The notes under the pieces are model-generated. The model made no database searches. It was not told the origin of the DNA and saw only the letters and a list, made by a program, of their open reading frames with translations. DNA of 64,000 bases from Rhizobium sp. SL86 (lineage in GTDB: Bacteria; Pseudomonadota; Alphaproteobacteria; Rhizobiales; Rhizobiaceae), in NCBI RefSeq assembly GCF_026672545.1, contig NZ_JAPPRJ010000001.1, forward strand, positions 1,485,001-1,549,000, written 5' to 3'. Both the position numbers and the translations under genes were made by a program. Shown here in pieces: positions 49,173 to 58,779 of the stretch (positions are counted from its first letter, which is position 1; the number at the start of each line of letters is the position of its first letter).

Positions 49173-49538
49173 CTAGCCACGGTTTGAGGCTTTTTCCAGC
49201 AGCTTTGTCAGTTCCTCTACCATGTCCGGTTCCAGATGGCGAATTTTGCGTGCCAGAAGATTCGCAAGCGCCGTATAGGCGGGCGGAAGACCCGCCGTAT
49301 CGACCGTCACCTTCGGGTCGGAGCCTTCCGCCAGGCGGAACAGTTCCTCGGCCTCGTCCCAAATGATGTTGAAATAACCGCAGACGCGCTGCAGAAAATC
49401 GAAGCTCGGCCGCCCGCGCCGTCCATGTTCCAGCGCTGACAGATAGGCCGCCGACACACCGATGGCGACCGCCATTTCCTGCTGGCTCACGCCCTTCTGC
49501 CGGCGCAGCTCGCGCAGTGCTTCACCGAAGGGCGTCAC
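49173..49538 (-). CDS. XRE-family helix-turn-helix regulator
   Basis: The protein has 121 residues. An N-terminal Cro/C1 HTH (FGEALRELRRQKGVSQQEMAVAIGVSAAYLSALEHGRRGRPS, about 4-44) is followed by a family-specific C-terminal part with no known ligand domain. It is the last gene of the minus-strand run tim44-mltA-smr-xre and overlaps smr by four bases. The conserved linkage suggests a function tied to envelope or DNA topology, but no target is evident. Confidence 0.88.
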   Translation of the reverse strand: MTPFGEALRELRRQKGVSQQEMAVAIGVSAAYLSALEHGRRGRPSFDFLQRVCGYFNIIWDEAEELFRLAEGSDPKVTVDTAGLPPAYTALANLLARKIRHLEPDMVEELTKLLEKASNRG

Positions 49539-50098
49539 GCTTCCCCTCCCCGGCGGCTAAGGCGGACATACAAGGCCCCCTCCCCGCCATGATGACGCGC
49601 AGCCGGTTCATAGGAGGAGATGAGAAAGCGAAACTCCGGTTTGGAGAACCACAATGGCACCGCGCGTTTCAACGCGCCTTCGCTGCCCAGCGAACTGCCT
49701 TTGCCGGTAATGACCAGCACATGGCGCAGGCCCCGTTCATGCGCCCGCACCAGGAAATCGAGCAATATGCCATGGGCCTCGCTCTGGATCATGCCGTGCA
49801 GGTCAATCCTCGCTTCAAGCGCCAACCGGCCTCGGGCGATCTTGCGTTTGACCGGCCGTTCCAGCGGATGATGAACGCCCTTGCCGCGTTTTGCCGCCTC
49901 CGGGTTCTGATCGGCTTCGGTTACAGGAATAGGCTTGGAGACGGGAGAAGAGGCGGACTGCGCCGCCTCCTGTTCCTGCAGGAACTCTTCCTCGAACTCC
50001 AGCAGTTCCTCCAGCCGCCCCGGCATCGGCTTCGTCGTCTTGGCGACCTTGCCCCACAGGATGCGCTCGTCGGAACTGAGCTTGCGTTCCTTTTTCAT
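49535..50098 (-). CDS. Smr-domain (MutS2-like) protein
   Basis: The protein has 187 residues. The N-terminal half is charged and probably disordered. The C-terminal Smr domain (about 100-185) has the ARIDLHGM motif, VLVITGKGSSLGSEGALKRAVPLWF and HHGGEGALYVRLRR-like end. Smr domains act as nicking or ribosome-cleaving nucleases in other bacteria; which applies here is unknown. The gene overlaps mltA and xre by four bases on either side. Confidence 0.9.
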   Translation of the reverse strand: MKKERKLSSDERILWGKVAKTTKPMPGRLEELLEFEEEFLQEQEAAQSASSPVSKPIPVTEADQNPEAAKRGKGVHHPLERPVKRKIARGRLALEARIDLHGMIQSEAHGILLDFLVRAHERGLRHVLVITGKGSSLGSEGALKRAVPLWFSKPEFRFLISSYEPAARHHGGEGALYVRLSRRGGEA

Positions 50099-51213
50099 CC
50101 GGCAAACCTCGGCGCTGCGGCCTTGGGGATAAGGATGTAGAAATCAGCCGCATTACGAACGGTGCCGGCCCGTTCCCCCGCCGCATCACCCGACCCGGTA
50201 AAGATGTCGCCGCGTGCCGGCCCGACAATGGCGGAGCCGGTGTCGAGCGCCATCATCAGACGGGCGAAGGGGCGGCCTTCATCCAGATGCGTCAGCGTCT
50301 CCGAATGGATGAAGAAAGGAAATCCGAAGGTATGGATGAGACGATCAACGGCGAGAGACCGTCCGGCTACCAGCGGAACCTTGGCGGCGGCAATCGGCCC
50401 CAGCGAAACATCGTCCACGGCGGCTTCGCGGAAGAAAATGTACGAGCGGTTATGCCACAGCACTTCATCCACCTTAGCCGGATTCTCAGCCAGCCAGGCG
50501 CGGATCGACTGCATCGAAATGCGGGCGGGATCGATCTCGCCGCGATCGATCAGCAGCTTGCCGATCGCCGAAAAGGGATGACCAGCCTTGGCCGCATAGG
50601 TAATGCGGCCTAGCCGCCCGTCCGAATAACGCAACCGTGCCGCGCCCTGAACATGGGCAAAGAAGACATCCACCTTGGATTTCGCCCAGGCGATCTCAAG
50701 TCCCTGCCCGTCGAGACAGCCTTCATCGATCGCCCGCCGATCGAAGTAAGGCGAGATCTGACCGTCATGGTTCCGGCCGAAGGCATAGGAGACATCCATC
50801 TCCGCCGGACGATTGTTATCGTCGAGATCAACGAGATCCGCCGGTCGGCGATAGAAGGGATATCGGTAGCCGGAGTCCGGCTCATCCGACACCTCGACTT
50901 CCGGCTCGTAGAAAGCCGTCACAAAGCCTTTTTGCGCATTCGACCGTTCGATCAGAAAAGGAACGGTTTCCGTTTCGAAGAAGGAACGCGCGTCTGCGGC
51001 ATCCTGCGGACTGTAGGTGCTGGCTGCGGAGAGTAGCGGCAGAAGATCTTCGGCCGACAGCCCCAGCGAACCGGTCCGGTACGGTTTGTTGTGGCGGATA
51101 TGATCGAGACAGCGGCGCATGACGGAAAAGAGGGGGCGGGGATCATCGATCCCCCACCCCCTCAATTCGGAGAACTCTGTCCGCCGGAGAGAAAACACCT
51201 CCGTCACGATCAC
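50095..51213 (-). CDS. mltA: MltA-family membrane-bound lytic murein transglycosylase A
   Basis: The protein has 372 residues from a GTG at 51211-51213 that overlaps the tim44 stop. MltA domain stretches include GFVTAFYEPEVEVS, YPFYRRPADLV, RRAIDEG, and ALDTGSAIVGPARGDIFTGSG, the 3D domain with catalytic Asp. No signal peptide or lipobox is visible at the N-terminus (MIVTEVFSLRRTEFSELRGW), which is odd for a periplasmic enzyme. It cleaves glycan strands with 1,6-anhydroMurNAc formation, feeding wall recycling. Confidence 0.9.
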   Translation of the reverse strand: MIVTEVFSLRRTEFSELRGWGIDDPRPLFSVMRRCLDHIRHNKPYRTGSLGLSAEDLLPLLSAASTYSPQDAADARSFFETETVPFLIERSNAQKGFVTAFYEPEVEVSDEPDSGYRYPFYRRPADLVDLDDNNRPAEMDVSYAFGRNHDGQISPYFDRRAIDEGCLDGQGLEIAWAKSKVDVFFAHVQGAARLRYSDGRLGRITYAAKAGHPFSAIGKLLIDRGEIDPARISMQSIRAWLAENPAKVDEVLWHNRSYIFFREAAVDDVSLGPIAAAKVPLVAGRSLAVDRLIHTFGFPFFIHSETLTHLDEGRPFARLMMALDTGSAIVGPARGDIFTGSGDAAGERAGTVRNAADFYILIPKAAAPRFAG

Positions 51214-51908
51214 TGCTCGGATTCGGTGGCGACCAGTTTCCAGTTCGGGTCGCGGGAGCGGATATCGCGGGCGAAGGTCCAGATGTCGATGACCTCGGCC
51301 ACGGTTTCCGCGTCACCATCCACCAGCGTACCGGCCTTGTCATAGGTCGCCGAAATCAGCTGGCTGACGATGCGCACCGTCACCTGCTCCTCATGCCCCT
51401 TCACCACCACCTGGGTGATGTCGGCCTTGTCGATGCCGACGAAGCTTGACTTGACCACTTCGCCGCGGGATTCGCGATCGGCGATCGCGGCTTCAAAACC
51501 ATCGAAGACCTCCTTCGACAGGAGGTTCTTCAGGGCCTTGCGGTCGCCATCGGCAAAGGCCATCACGATCATCTCGTAGGCCATGCGGGCGCCGTTCAAG
51601 AATTCCTTCGGACGGAAGGTCGGATCGGCCTTGATCAACTCGCGAAGGCCGTCATTCAGCGGCGTTCCCGGCTTGGACAGCGCATCGACTTCGCTCCAGC
51701 GGGTTTCATCATCCGCCTGATCCCGGCGCGGCAGTGTGACGACCTTGCCATCGTCGGCCGCCGGGGCCCGTGCGGCATCGCGAGCGCTGAATGGATCAAC
51801 GGGCGGCTTCTCGTGCCCCGTCCGCCGGCCGAGCACACTGCGCAACTGCAGAAAGATCAACACGGCTGCCACGAGGAAAAAAAGAGTGATGAAGTCGTTC
51901 GCGCCCAT
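51210..51908 (-). CDS. Tim44-like domain membrane protein (TimA)
   Basis: The ATG at 51906-51908 (MGANDFITLFFLVAAVLIFLQL) gives 232 residues; a GTG two codons upstream is possible. One N-terminal membrane segment precedes a linker and a Tim44/MBA1-like domain (about 80-230; FLNGARMAYEMIVMAFADGD, AEVIDIWTFARDIRSRDPNWKLVATE). Alphaproteobacterial Tim44 homologues are membrane-tethered and of unresolved function, related to the mitochondrial import motor. It leads the tim44-mltA-smr-xre operon and is divergent from fxsA. Confidence 0.88.
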   Translation of the reverse strand: MGANDFITLFFLVAAVLIFLQLRSVLGRRTGHEKPPVDPFSARDAARAPAADDGKVVTLPRRDQADDETRWSEVDALSKPGTPLNDGLRELIKADPTFRPKEFLNGARMAYEMIVMAFADGDRKALKNLLSKEVFDGFEAAIADRESRGEVVKSSFVGIDKADITQVVVKGHEEQVTVRIVSQLISATYDKAGTLVDGDAETVAEVIDIWTFARDIRSRDPNWKLVATESEQ

Positions 51909-52027
51909 TTTCACCCGGGATGTCGTTGGAATTGGAAAGGTTCATCCTCATATAGTCATATCTGGCGATCATTCAAATACCGTGGCGAGTGTTCGCGCGA
52001 ACATCATCAACGCTTTACCGTGAGATC

Positions 52028-52525
52028 ATGCGCCTTTTCCTGTTTCCGCTCCTTGTTTTCGGCCTGCCGCTTCTCGAAATTGCCGGTTTCGTGATCGTGG
52101 GCAACTGGCTTGGCCTGTGGCCGACGCTTGGGCTCGTCGTGCTTTCCGGTTTCGCTGGTGTCGTGCTGTTGCGCATGCAGGGGCTTTCGCTTCTGCGTGA
52201 AATCAATGAGGAAGGCCGGCAGGGCCGTGTGCCGGGCAAGGCGATCGTCAGCGGCGCGATGATCGTGGTTGCGGCGATCCTGCTGATCATTCCCGGTTTC
52301 GTCAGCGATATCGTCGGCATTCTGCTCTTCCTGCCACCGGTGCGCCAGTTGCTCTGGGACCTGATCGGCCGCAATGTCGTGGTCAGGACCCATTATTCCG
52401 GCGGCGGTTATCCCGGAGGGAAAAGCAGCGGCAACAACCGGACGATCGATCTTGATGAAGGGGATTTCGAGCGCAAGCCGGATGCCTCCTCTCCCTGGTC
52501 CGATCGCCGGCTTGACGAGCCGTGA
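52028..52525 (+). CDS. fxsA: FxsA family membrane protein
   Basis: The ATG at 52028 gives 165 residues. FxsA topology is seen: several membrane segments (LFPLLVFGLPLLEIAGFVIVG; LGLVVLSGFAGVVLLRM; GAMIVVAAILLIIPGFVSDIVGILLFLPP) and a hydrophilic C-terminal tail rich in glycine then charged residues. In E. coli FxsA eases F-plasmid exclusion of phage T7. The role in rhizobia is unknown. It is divergent from tim44 across about 120 bases and followed by secB. Confidence 0.9.
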   Translation: MRLFLFPLLVFGLPLLEIAGFVIVGNWLGLWPTLGLVVLSGFAGVVLLRMQGLSLLREINEEGRQGRVPGKAIVSGAMIVVAAILLIIPGFVSDIVGILLFLPPVRQLLWDLIGRNVVVRTHYSGGGYPGGKSSGNNRTIDLDEGDFERKPDASSPWSDRRLDEP

Positions 52526-52623
52526 GGCTCACCTTTAGGGGGGGCTTGCGGCGGGGCTGGAGGGTTGTAAGGCTTCCGGCGAAGTGTTAGAGGGCCGAAA
52601 CGCCCGAAGCCGAGGAACAGCCA

Positions 52624-53097
52624 ATGGCCAACGAAACTGAAACGCAATCTCCGTCGCTCACGATCCTTGCCCAGTACACGAAGGACCTCTCCTTCGAAAA
52701 TCCGGGCGCTCCGCGCTCGCTGCAGGCTCGCGACAAGGCTCCGTCGATCAACATCAATGTCAACGTGAATGCCAATCCGCTCTCCGAGACGGATTTCGAC
52801 GTGATCCTGACGCTGAGCGCAGAAGCCAAGGATGGCGACAAGGTCGTCTTCGTCACCGAGCTCGTCTATGGCGGTGTCTTCCGCATCACCGGTTTCCCGC
52901 AGGAACACATGCTTCCGGTGCTCTTCATCGAGTGCCCGCGCCTGCTCTTCCCGTTCGCACGCCAGATCATTTCGGACGTCACGCGCAATGGTGGTTTCCC
53001 GCCGCTGATGATCGATCCGATCGATTTCGGCCAGATGTTTGCCCAGCGGGTTGCCGAAGAACAGGCCCGCTCGCAGGTCCAGACACTGAACAGCTGA
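52624..53097 (+). CDS. secB: Protein-export chaperone SecB
   Basis: The protein has 157 residues ([30 protein letters not shown]). The hydrophobic groove stretches [51 protein letters not shown] match SecB closely. SecB keeps precursors unfolded and delivers them to SecA. The gene ends at a strong terminator, convergent with dnaQ. Confidence 0.97.
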   Translation: MANETETQSPSLTILAQYTKDLSFENPGAPRSLQARDKAPSININVNVNANPLSETDFDVILTLSAEAKDGDKVVFVTELVYGGVFRITGFPQEHMLPVLFIECPRLLFPFARQIISDVTRNGGFPPLMIDPIDFGQMFAQRVAEEQARSQVQTLNS

Positions 53098-53123
53098 TTG
53101 CTGCACCGTCAGGTCAAACTATC

Positions 53124-53151
53124 AAAAAGCCCGGCTTTGACCGGGCTTTTT
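53124..53151 (+). terminator. Bidirectional terminator between secB and dnaQ
   Basis: AAAAAGCCCGG (53124-53134) pairs perfectly with CCGGGCTTTTT (53141-53151) around a six-base loop, serving both strands. Confidence 0.93.
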
Positions 53152-53156
53152 CGTGT

Positions 53157-53852
53157 CTAGTGATAACGGCTCCAGATGGCCTTGTCCCCCATGCTCTTCA
53201 CCATGGTCTGGTGGGCTTCCACCTCTTCCGGCGTCAGGCGCGGCGCCAGCGGACGCGGTCGAGACAACGCGACGATCTCCACCTCTTCGACCTCGACCAC
53301 CGTCGTCACGCGTTCCGTACCGCCGAGACCCAGCGCCGCCTGGCGGCCGCCGATCATCTCGATATAAACCTCGGCCAGCAATTCGGAGTCGAGCAGAGCG
53401 CCGTGTTTCGTGCGGTGCGAATTGTCGATGCCATACCGACGGCACAGCGCGTCGAGCGTGTTGGGACCCATCGGGTGTTTCCGCCGCGCCATCGAGAGCG
53501 TGTCGACCACCTGTTCCTGCGGCACCGGCGGCAGGCCCAGACGGGCAAACTCGGCATTGATGAACCCCATGTCGAAGGTCGCGTTGTGCGCGATCCACTT
53601 GGCGCCATCGAAGAATGCCTGCAGATCATCGGCGATCTCGGCAAAGCTCGGTTTGTCCTTGAGGAATTCGTCGGTGATGCCGTGAACGGCCAAGGCATCC
53701 GGATGCACCTTGCGGTCACCGGGATTGATGTAAACGTGAAAGGTGCGGCCCGTCGGGAAATGGTTCAGCAGTTCGATGCCACCGATTTCGATGACACGAT
53801 CGGACCGGTTGTCGAGACCCGTTGTTTCCGTATCGAAGATGATCTCACGCAT
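53157..53852 (-). CDS. dnaQ: DNA polymerase III epsilon subunit (proofreading exonuclease)
   Basis: The protein has 231 residues. DEDDh exonuclease motifs are intact: ExoI FDTETTGL (Asp7, Glu9), Exo[11 protein letters not shown], and Exo[20 protein letters not shown]. DnaQ proofreads within the Pol III core. It overlaps coaE by eight bases, in the conserved run maf-aroE-coaE-dnaQ leading away from oriC. Confidence 0.97.
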   Translation of the reverse strand: MREIIFDTETTGLDNRSDRVIEIGGIELLNHFPTGRTFHVYINPGDRKVHPDALAVHGITDEFLKDKPSFAEIADDLQAFFDGAKWIAHNATFDMGFINAEFARLGLPPVPQEQVVDTLSMARRKHPMGPNTLDALCRRYGIDNSHRTKHGALLDSELLAEVYIEMIGGRQAALGLGGTERVTTVVEVEEVEIVALSRPRPLAPRLTPEEVEAHQTMVKSMGDKAIWSRYH

Positions 53853-54453
53853 CGGTTTTTCCCTGCCATTGTCCGTTTCGCAGTTCCGCGATGATGGCCT
53901 TCACCCTAGCACGGGCCGCGTCCAATCCTTCGCCCGTATCGATGAGGAAATCGGCGCGTGCACGCTTTTCCGCATCCGGCACCTGCCGCGAAAGGATCAG
54001 TTCGAATTTTTCCGCCGTCATCCCGGGCCGGGCCAGAACCCGCTTGCGCTGGATTTCGGCATCGCAGGTCACCACCACCACGACGTCGGCCCGTTCGGCA
54101 GCCCCGGTCTCGAACAGAAGCGGGATATCAAGAACGACCATGTCCGCGCCCGCTGTCTGCTGCTCACGCAAAAACGACTCTTCGCGCGCCCGCACCAGCG
54201 GGTGCACGATCGCCTCCAGACGCTTGAAGCCGGCAGGATCTGCGGCCAGACGGCGCCCGAGTTCGCTACGGTCGATCACTCCATCTTTGGCAACGCCCGG
54301 AAAGGCTGCCTCGACGGGAGCAACAGCCTCACCCTGGTAAAGAGCATGGACGACAGCATCCGCATCGTTCACGGCAATCCCTTCGGCGGCAAACAGTCCA
54401 GCCGTTGTCGACTTCCCCATGCCAATCGATCCGGTCAGCCCGATCCTGATCAT
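53845..54453 (-). CDS. coaE: Dephospho-CoA kinase
   Basis: The ATG at 54451-54453 ([22 protein letters not shown]) gives 202 residues. The P-loop [16 protein letters not shown] and the lid [12 protein letters not shown] fit CoaE. It performs the last step of CoA synthesis. The gene overlaps aroE by four bases and dnaQ by eight. Confidence 0.96.
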   Translation of the reverse strand: MIRIGLTGSIGMGKSTTAGLFAAEGIAVNDADAVVHALYQGEAVAPVEAAFPGVAKDGVIDRSELGRRLAADPAGFKRLEAIVHPLVRAREESFLREQQTAGADMVVLDIPLLFETGAAERADVVVVVTCDAEIQRKRVLARPGMTAEKFELILSRQVPDAEKRARADFLIDTGEGLDAARARVKAIIAELRNGQWQGKTDA

Positions 54454-55304
54454 CGGTGCGCATCCATATCGGCAATCACCAGCGCGCGCACGACTTCGTC
54501 GACGTCCGGACGTTTCCCGAACCATTTTTCGAAACCCGGGACCGCCTGGTGCAACAACATTCCGAGACCATCGACCGTGGCAAAACCTTGCGCTCTCGCC
54601 TGCGCCAGCGTCGGGGTCTCAAGGGGAACGTAAACGATGTCCGTCACAACCGCCTTGGCGTCCATCACGGTAAAATCGATATCCAACGAACCTTCACCAT
54701 CCATGCCGAGCGAGGTGGTGTTGATAAAAAGCCCCGCCCCCTGCATGACCTCCTTCAGCGTCGCGATCGGATGGGCGTGCACCTTCGCGCCGAACCGGTC
54801 AGCCAATTCCTGCGCCCTGGCCTGCGTACGGTTGACCACATGGATTTCCTGCACACCGCGATCGCGCACCGCCTGGATGATGGCGCGGCTTGCCCCGCCT
54901 GCACCCAGAATGACTGCACGGGAGGTCAGATCCCAGCCGGAGGCGCGTTCGTCCAGGTTGGCGGTAAAACCGTAACCGTCTGTGTTGGTGGCCTTCAGCC
55001 GACCCTCTTCCATCCAGAGCGTATTGGCAGCGCCCAGTTCTTTTGCCAGCTCATCCGGCTCATCCGCAAGCGCGCAGGCACGTTCCTTGTGTGGGATGGT
55101 GACGTTGCCGCCCTGAAATTCGCCCGCGCTTTTCAGAGCGCTCAGGAACGCATCAAGCTCTGCCACCTGCACTTCAATCGCCGTATAGGAGCCATCTATG
55201 CCAAATGTCTTCAGCCAATGACCATGGATCATCGGCGACCGGGAATGGCGGATCGGCGTGCCGATCACGAAGGCTTTTTTTTGTGTTTCACGTGAATCAA
55301 TCAT
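54450..55304 (-). CDS. aroE: Shikimate dehydrogenase (NADP)
   Basis: The protein has 284 residues. Substrate residues are in [22 protein letters not shown] (catalytic Lys) and NTDGYG (catalytic Asp); the NADP Rossmann stretch is [10 protein letters not shown] with VNRTQARA. It reduces 3-dehydroshikimate in aromatic amino acid synthesis. Codons 3-7, coding DSRET, coincide with a parS-like site at 55284-55299. The gene overlaps maf by eight bases. Confidence 0.97.
   Translation of the reverse strand: MIDSRETQKKAFVIGTPIRHSRSPMIHGHWLKTFGIDGSYTAIEVQVAELDAFLSALKSAGEFQGGNVTIPHKERACALADEPDELAKELGAANTLWMEEGRLKATNTDGYGFTANLDERASGWDLTSRAVILGAGGASRAIIQAVRDRGVQEIHVVNRTQARAQELADRFGAKVHAHPIATLKEVMQGAGLFINTTSLGMDGEGSLDIDFTVMDAKAVVTDIVYVPLETPTLAQARAQGFATVDGLGMLLHQAVPGFEKWFGKRPDVDEVVRALVIADMDAHR
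55284..55299. other. parS-like site within the aroE start
   Basis: TGTTTCACGTGAATCA matches the parS consensus at 15 of 16 positions, identical to the one at 46561. It lies in the first codons of aroE (minus strand), about 1.5 kb left of oriC. Confidence 0.8.
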
Positions 55305-55896
55305 TAACAGCCCCGAACTCTCTTAACGCTTTCAGCAGCGGCAACATCGGCAGGCCGAGAATGGTGAAATAGTCGCCGTCGATGGAATCAAATAGCCGGA
55401 TTCCCTCGCCCTCTAGCTGATAGGCGCCGACGCTGCTCATCACTGCATCGCCAACACGTTCCAGATATCGGTCGATGAAATCATCGGAGAGCGGCCGCAC
55501 CGTCATCGCCGCCTTGGCGACAGTCTCCCAGACAAGCTCGCCGTTTCGGACGATCGCGACACCGCTGTTCAGATGATGTGTCTTGCCCGAGAGTGACAAC
55601 AGGTTCTCACGCGCCTCCTGAAGCGAAGCCGGCTTGTGATAGACCCGATCGCCAAGTGACATGGTCTGGTCGGAGCCGATGACAAAGGCACCGGGAAAAC
55701 GGGCACTGACATCCAGCGCCTTCGCTTTCGCCAGTTCGAGTGCAACGGTCTCCGGCGTCGCATTCTGTACGGTAAGCTTCGCTTCGATCGCCCGTTCGTC
55801 GATCGAAGCAGCCTGCGCAACAAAATCCAGCCCGGCATTCTGCATCAGCAACCGGCGGAAGGGGCTGGAGGAGGCAAGCACGAGCGGCTGGGTCAC
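55297..55896 (-). CDS. maf: Maf family nucleotide pyrophosphatase
   Basis: A GTG at 55894-55896 ([18 protein letters not shown]) preceded by AGGGAG gives 199 residues. Conserved features are ASSSPFRR, the catalytic GSDQTM, and [27 protein letters not shown]. Maf proteins hydrolyse non-canonical or canonical nucleoside triphosphates and affect septation in Bacillus; this is one of the two Maf types usual in rhizobia. It lies between the PPSR gene and aroE. Confidence 0.93.
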   Translation of the reverse strand: MTQPLVLASSSPFRRLLMQNAGLDFVAQAASIDERAIEAKLTVQNATPETVALELAKAKALDVSARFPGAFVIGSDQTMSLGDRVYHKPASLQEARENLLSLSGKTHHLNSGVAIVRNGELVWETVAKAAMTVRPLSDDFIDRYLERVGDAVMSSVGAYQLEGEGIRLFDSIDGDYFTILGLPMLPLLKALREFGAVND

Positions 55897-55931
55897 GGGG
55901 AGCACTCCCTGGTTACGGCATGGATTCGGCA

Positions 55932-56765
55932 TTATCGCAGCTTAGGCCGCAGGGCAACGATGGCCGCTGCCGTTTCTTCGATCGACCGCCGCGTCACATC
56001 GATGATCGGCCACTGATGCCGCGCACAGAGCGCGCGGGCATATTTCAGCTCCTCATTGATATTGGCGCGATCGGTATAATGACTGCGATCAAAACCCGCG
56101 ACCGTTCCCAGTTCGCGGTTCTCCCGGACCTGCGAGATACGGTCGGTGGTCGCGATCAACCCGACGATCAGCGGTTTGGTCGCCGACAACAATGACGGTG
56201 GCAGGGGCACGTCGGGGACGATCGGAATGTTGGCTGCCTTGATACCCCGATTGGCGAGATAGATGCAGGTCGGGGTTTTCGAGGTCCGACTGATACCGAC
56301 GATCACCACATCGGCCTCATCATAGCTTTCCGCCATCTGCCCATCGTCATGATCCATGGCGAAATTCAGCGCATCGATCCGCCGGAAATAGTCTGCGTTC
56401 AGTGCGTGCTGTGCACCGACACGGCGCCGAGACCGATCACCGAGATAGGCCTGAAAGGTCGCCAAAACCGGTTCCAGCAGATTGACGCTCGGAACCCCCA
56501 ACTCCTTGCAGCGTTCATCGACATGATTGGCGAGATCCTGATCGACGATCGTATAGAGCACGATGCCCGGCTTCTCGTCGATTGCTTGCAGCACCGGCAT
56601 CAGCTGGCGACGATTGCGGATCAAAGGATACACATGTTCGATCGGCAGGGCCGAGCGGAACTGCGCCGATGCAGCACGACCGGCAGAGATCAGTGTTTCG
56701 CCGGTTGAGTCAGATATGAGGTGCAGATGGAAGAAGCTTTTGCGGTTCTCCACGTTAATCTTCAT
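55932..56765 (-). CDS. Putative pyruvate,phosphate dikinase / PEP synthetase regulatory protein (PPSR, DUF299)
   Basis: The protein has 277 residues. The P-loop-like [29 protein letters not shown] and the N-terminal [21 protein letters not shown] fit the DUF299 family, bifunctional ADP-dependent kinases and Pi-dependent phosphorylases of PPDK or PEP synthetase. An internal GTG (residue 5) is an alternative start. It is the classical left neighbour of oriC in alphaproteobacteria, the homologue of Rickettsia RP001. Confidence 0.94.
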   Translation of the reverse strand: MKINVENRKSFFHLHLISDSTGETLISAGRAASAQFRSALPIEHVYPLIRNRRQLMPVLQAIDEKPGIVLYTIVDQDLANHVDERCKELGVPSVNLLEPVLATFQAYLGDRSRRRVGAQHALNADYFRRIDALNFAMDHDDGQMAESYDEADVVIVGISRTSKTPTCIYLANRGIKAANIPIVPDVPLPPSLLSATKPLIVGLIATTDRISQVRENRELGTVAGFDRSHYTDRANINEELKYARALCARHQWPIIDVTRRSIEETAAAIVALRPKLR

Positions 56766-57158
56766 CCTCTGTTCATAACTTGGGAAAAGGTCGGGCTCCG
56801 CCGGCCCGGGAGCGGAGGCGGAAGGATAAGTGGCATTTTATCCACATTCGACCCTTCTGTGGCGAGGCTTTTTCCACGGCTGTGGGTAACTGGGAGAGAG
56901 AACGTCAAGGCGAAGATGGGTCACAGGTTATCCACAGCGCCCTGAAGAGCGCGGCTTTCTCGAAGACACTGATTCTACGTAGTAAAATCCGAAGACCTTC
57001 GTACTTATCCCGAACATGCCGGATCTTCTCCCGGCTGGGCCGTGTTGTCGCACTGGCGCATGCTGGACTGTGCAAAGAGAATGATCCTTGATAGTCACCG
57101 ACTCTAAGAATCATCAAATCAAGAGATTCTAGATTTCTTTGTTTTGGAGGACACCCTC
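56766..57158. other. Predicted chromosomal replication origin (oriC)
   Basis: The gap between the PPSR gene and hemE is where oriC maps in Caulobacter and other alphaproteobacteria. Exact DnaA boxes TTATCCACA are at 56838-56846 and 56928-56936; a one-mismatch box on the other strand (TTACCCACA) is at 56881-56889; a weak TTATCCCGA is at 57005-57013. Four GANTC methylation sites (56971, 57100, 57108, 57125) cluster in the right half. The segment before hemE is AT-rich and could be the unwinding element. No protein gene is visible. Confidence 0.88.
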
Positions 57159-58184
57159 TTGGCTGCAGTACGCCGCAAGGTGATGGAGGTCCTGAACGGA
57201 TCGACCGTTTCGCCACCCCCCATCTGGCTGATGAGACAGGCAGGTCGTTACCTTCCCGAATATCGCAGGACACGGGCGGAAGCCGGGAGCTTCCTCGATC
57301 TCTGTTATTCGCCGGATCTGGCAACGGAGGTAACCCTTCAGCCGATCCGGCGTTACGGTTTCGATGCGGCGATCCTGTTTTCCGATATCCTGGTCATTCC
57401 CGATGCGCTGAAGCGGAACGTGCATTTCGTGGAAGGCTCCGGCCCGCGTATGGACCCGATCGACGAGGCCGGCATCACGGCTTTGACGGCAGATGGCGTT
57501 CTGGACCACCTGAAACCGGTGATCCAGGCGGTCGGCCAGATCCGTTCGGCACTGCCGGCGGAAACGACGCTTCTCGGTTTCTGCGGCGCGCCCTGGACGG
57601 TCGCCACCTACATGATCGCCGGTCACGGGACGCCCGATCAGGCCCCTGCCCGGCTGTTCGGTTATCGTCATCCGAAGGCCTTGGAACAGCTTCTGTCACT
57701 GCTCGCCGAGCTTTCGGCGGATTATCTGGTGACGCAGATCGATGCCGGCGCTGATGCGGTGCAGATTTTTGACAGCTGGGCAGGTGTTTTGGGCGAGACC
57801 GAATTTGCCGCCTATGCGGTGGAGCCGGTCGCCCGCGTCATCCGTTCCGTCAAGTCGCGCCGGCCTCAGGCGAAGGTCATCGCCTTTGCCAAGGGTGCCG
57901 GCATGAACCTGAAACACTATCGCCAGCAGACTGGCGCCGACATGATCGGGCTCGACTGGTCGGTGCCGCTGAGCTTTGCCGCCGAGCTGCAGAAGGATGG
58001 CCCGGTGCAGGGCAATCTCGATCCGATGCGGGTGGTGGCCGGCGGCCAGGCTCTGGACGAAGGCATCGACCGGATCCTGTCCGCGCTCGGAGATGGGCCC
58101 CTCGTCTTCAATCTCGGGCATGGCATCACACCGGAGGCTAAACCGGAGCACGTCTCGCAACTGGTAAAGCGGATCAGGGGCTGA
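57159..58184 (+). CDS. hemE: Uroporphyrinogen decarboxylase
   Basis: A TTG at 57159-57161 lies eight bases after GGAGG and gives 341 residues; the open frame begins inside the ribosome-binding site at 57144. Family signatures [17 protein letters not shown] and [13 protein letters not shown], with catalytic Asp in [15 protein letters not shown], are clear. HemE removes four carboxyl groups from uroporphyrinogen III. It borders oriC and reads away from it, followed by hemJ after three bases. Confidence 0.96.
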   Translation: MAAVRRKVMEVLNGSTVSPPPIWLMRQAGRYLPEYRRTRAEAGSFLDLCYSPDLATEVTLQPIRRYGFDAAILFSDILVIPDALKRNVHFVEGSGPRMDPIDEAGITALTADGVLDHLKPVIQAVGQIRSALPAETTLLGFCGAPWTVATYMIAGHGTPDQAPARLFGYRHPKALEQLLSLLAELSADYLVTQIDAGADAVQIFDSWAGVLGETEFAAYAVEPVARVIRSVKSRRPQAKVIAFAKGAGMNLKHYRQQTGADMIGLDWSVPLSFAAELQKDGPVQGNLDPMRVVAGGQALDEGIDRILSALGDGPLVFNLGHGITPEAKPEHVSQLVKRIRG

Positions 58185-58187
58185 GCG

Positions 58188-58724
58188 ATGCAGAAACAGA
58201 CCGATGCCATACCCGGACGCAAGGCCGGTCTGCGGGCCGCAGTAGCGCTTGCCGTCTTCGTTGGCCTGCTCGGCGGCATCTACCTTGCCCGCCCGGATGA
58301 TCTTTATCTGTGGCTGAAGGCCTTTCACGTGATTGCGGTGATTGCCTGGATGGCAGGGCTTTTTTACCTGCCGCGCCTGTTCATCTACCACACGGATGCC
58401 CCGCCTGGCTCTGACCAGTCTGAAACCTTCAAGGTGATGGAACGGCGGCTGTTGAAGGTGATCATGAACCCGGCGATGATGATCACCTGGGTGCTCGGCC
58501 TTTACCTCGCCTTTGATGGTTTCCGGTTCCAGGGCGGCTGGCTGCATGCCAAGATCCTGCTGGTGGTCCTGTTGACGATTGCCCACATGCACCAGAGCCG
58601 CGCCGTCCGGCAGTTTGCCGCGGATGGCCCCCGTCGGTCGGCACGGTACTGGCGGATGATGAACGAGGTTCCGACCGTTCTGATGATGTTGATCGTCATT
58701 CTCGTGATCGTGAAGCCGTTCTGA
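58188..58724 (+). CDS. hemJ: Protoporphyrinogen IX oxidase HemJ
   Basis: The protein has 178 residues with four or five membrane segments. The conserved AFHVIAVIAWMAGLFYLPRLFIYH provides the His ligands, with EVPTVLMMLIVILVIVKPF at the end. HemJ is the oxygen- and FAD-independent oxidase of the penultimate heme step in most alphaproteobacteria. It follows hemE directly, consistent with one heme operon. Confidence 0.95.
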   Translation: MQKQTDAIPGRKAGLRAAVALAVFVGLLGGIYLARPDDLYLWLKAFHVIAVIAWMAGLFYLPRLFIYHTDAPPGSDQSETFKVMERRLLKVIMNPAMMITWVLGLYLAFDGFRFQGGWLHAKILLVVLLTIAHMHQSRAVRQFAADGPRRSARYWRMMNEVPTVLMMLIVILVIVKPF

Positions 58725-58750
58725 CATTCGGAGAATTGTTTTCATCCCCC

Positions 58751-58779
58751 CTTGCGATGCGGAGTCCGAACGGCTATTT
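58751..58779 (+). promoter_or_regulatory. Candidate rho promoter
   Basis: CTTGCG (58751-58756) and CTATTT (58774-58779) are exactly 17 bases apart, matching the rhizobial sigma70 pattern CTTGAC-N17-CTATAT at four and five of six positions. A transcript from here would have a leader of about 105 bases before rho, including the GC palindromes near 58821-58838. Confidence 0.55.
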
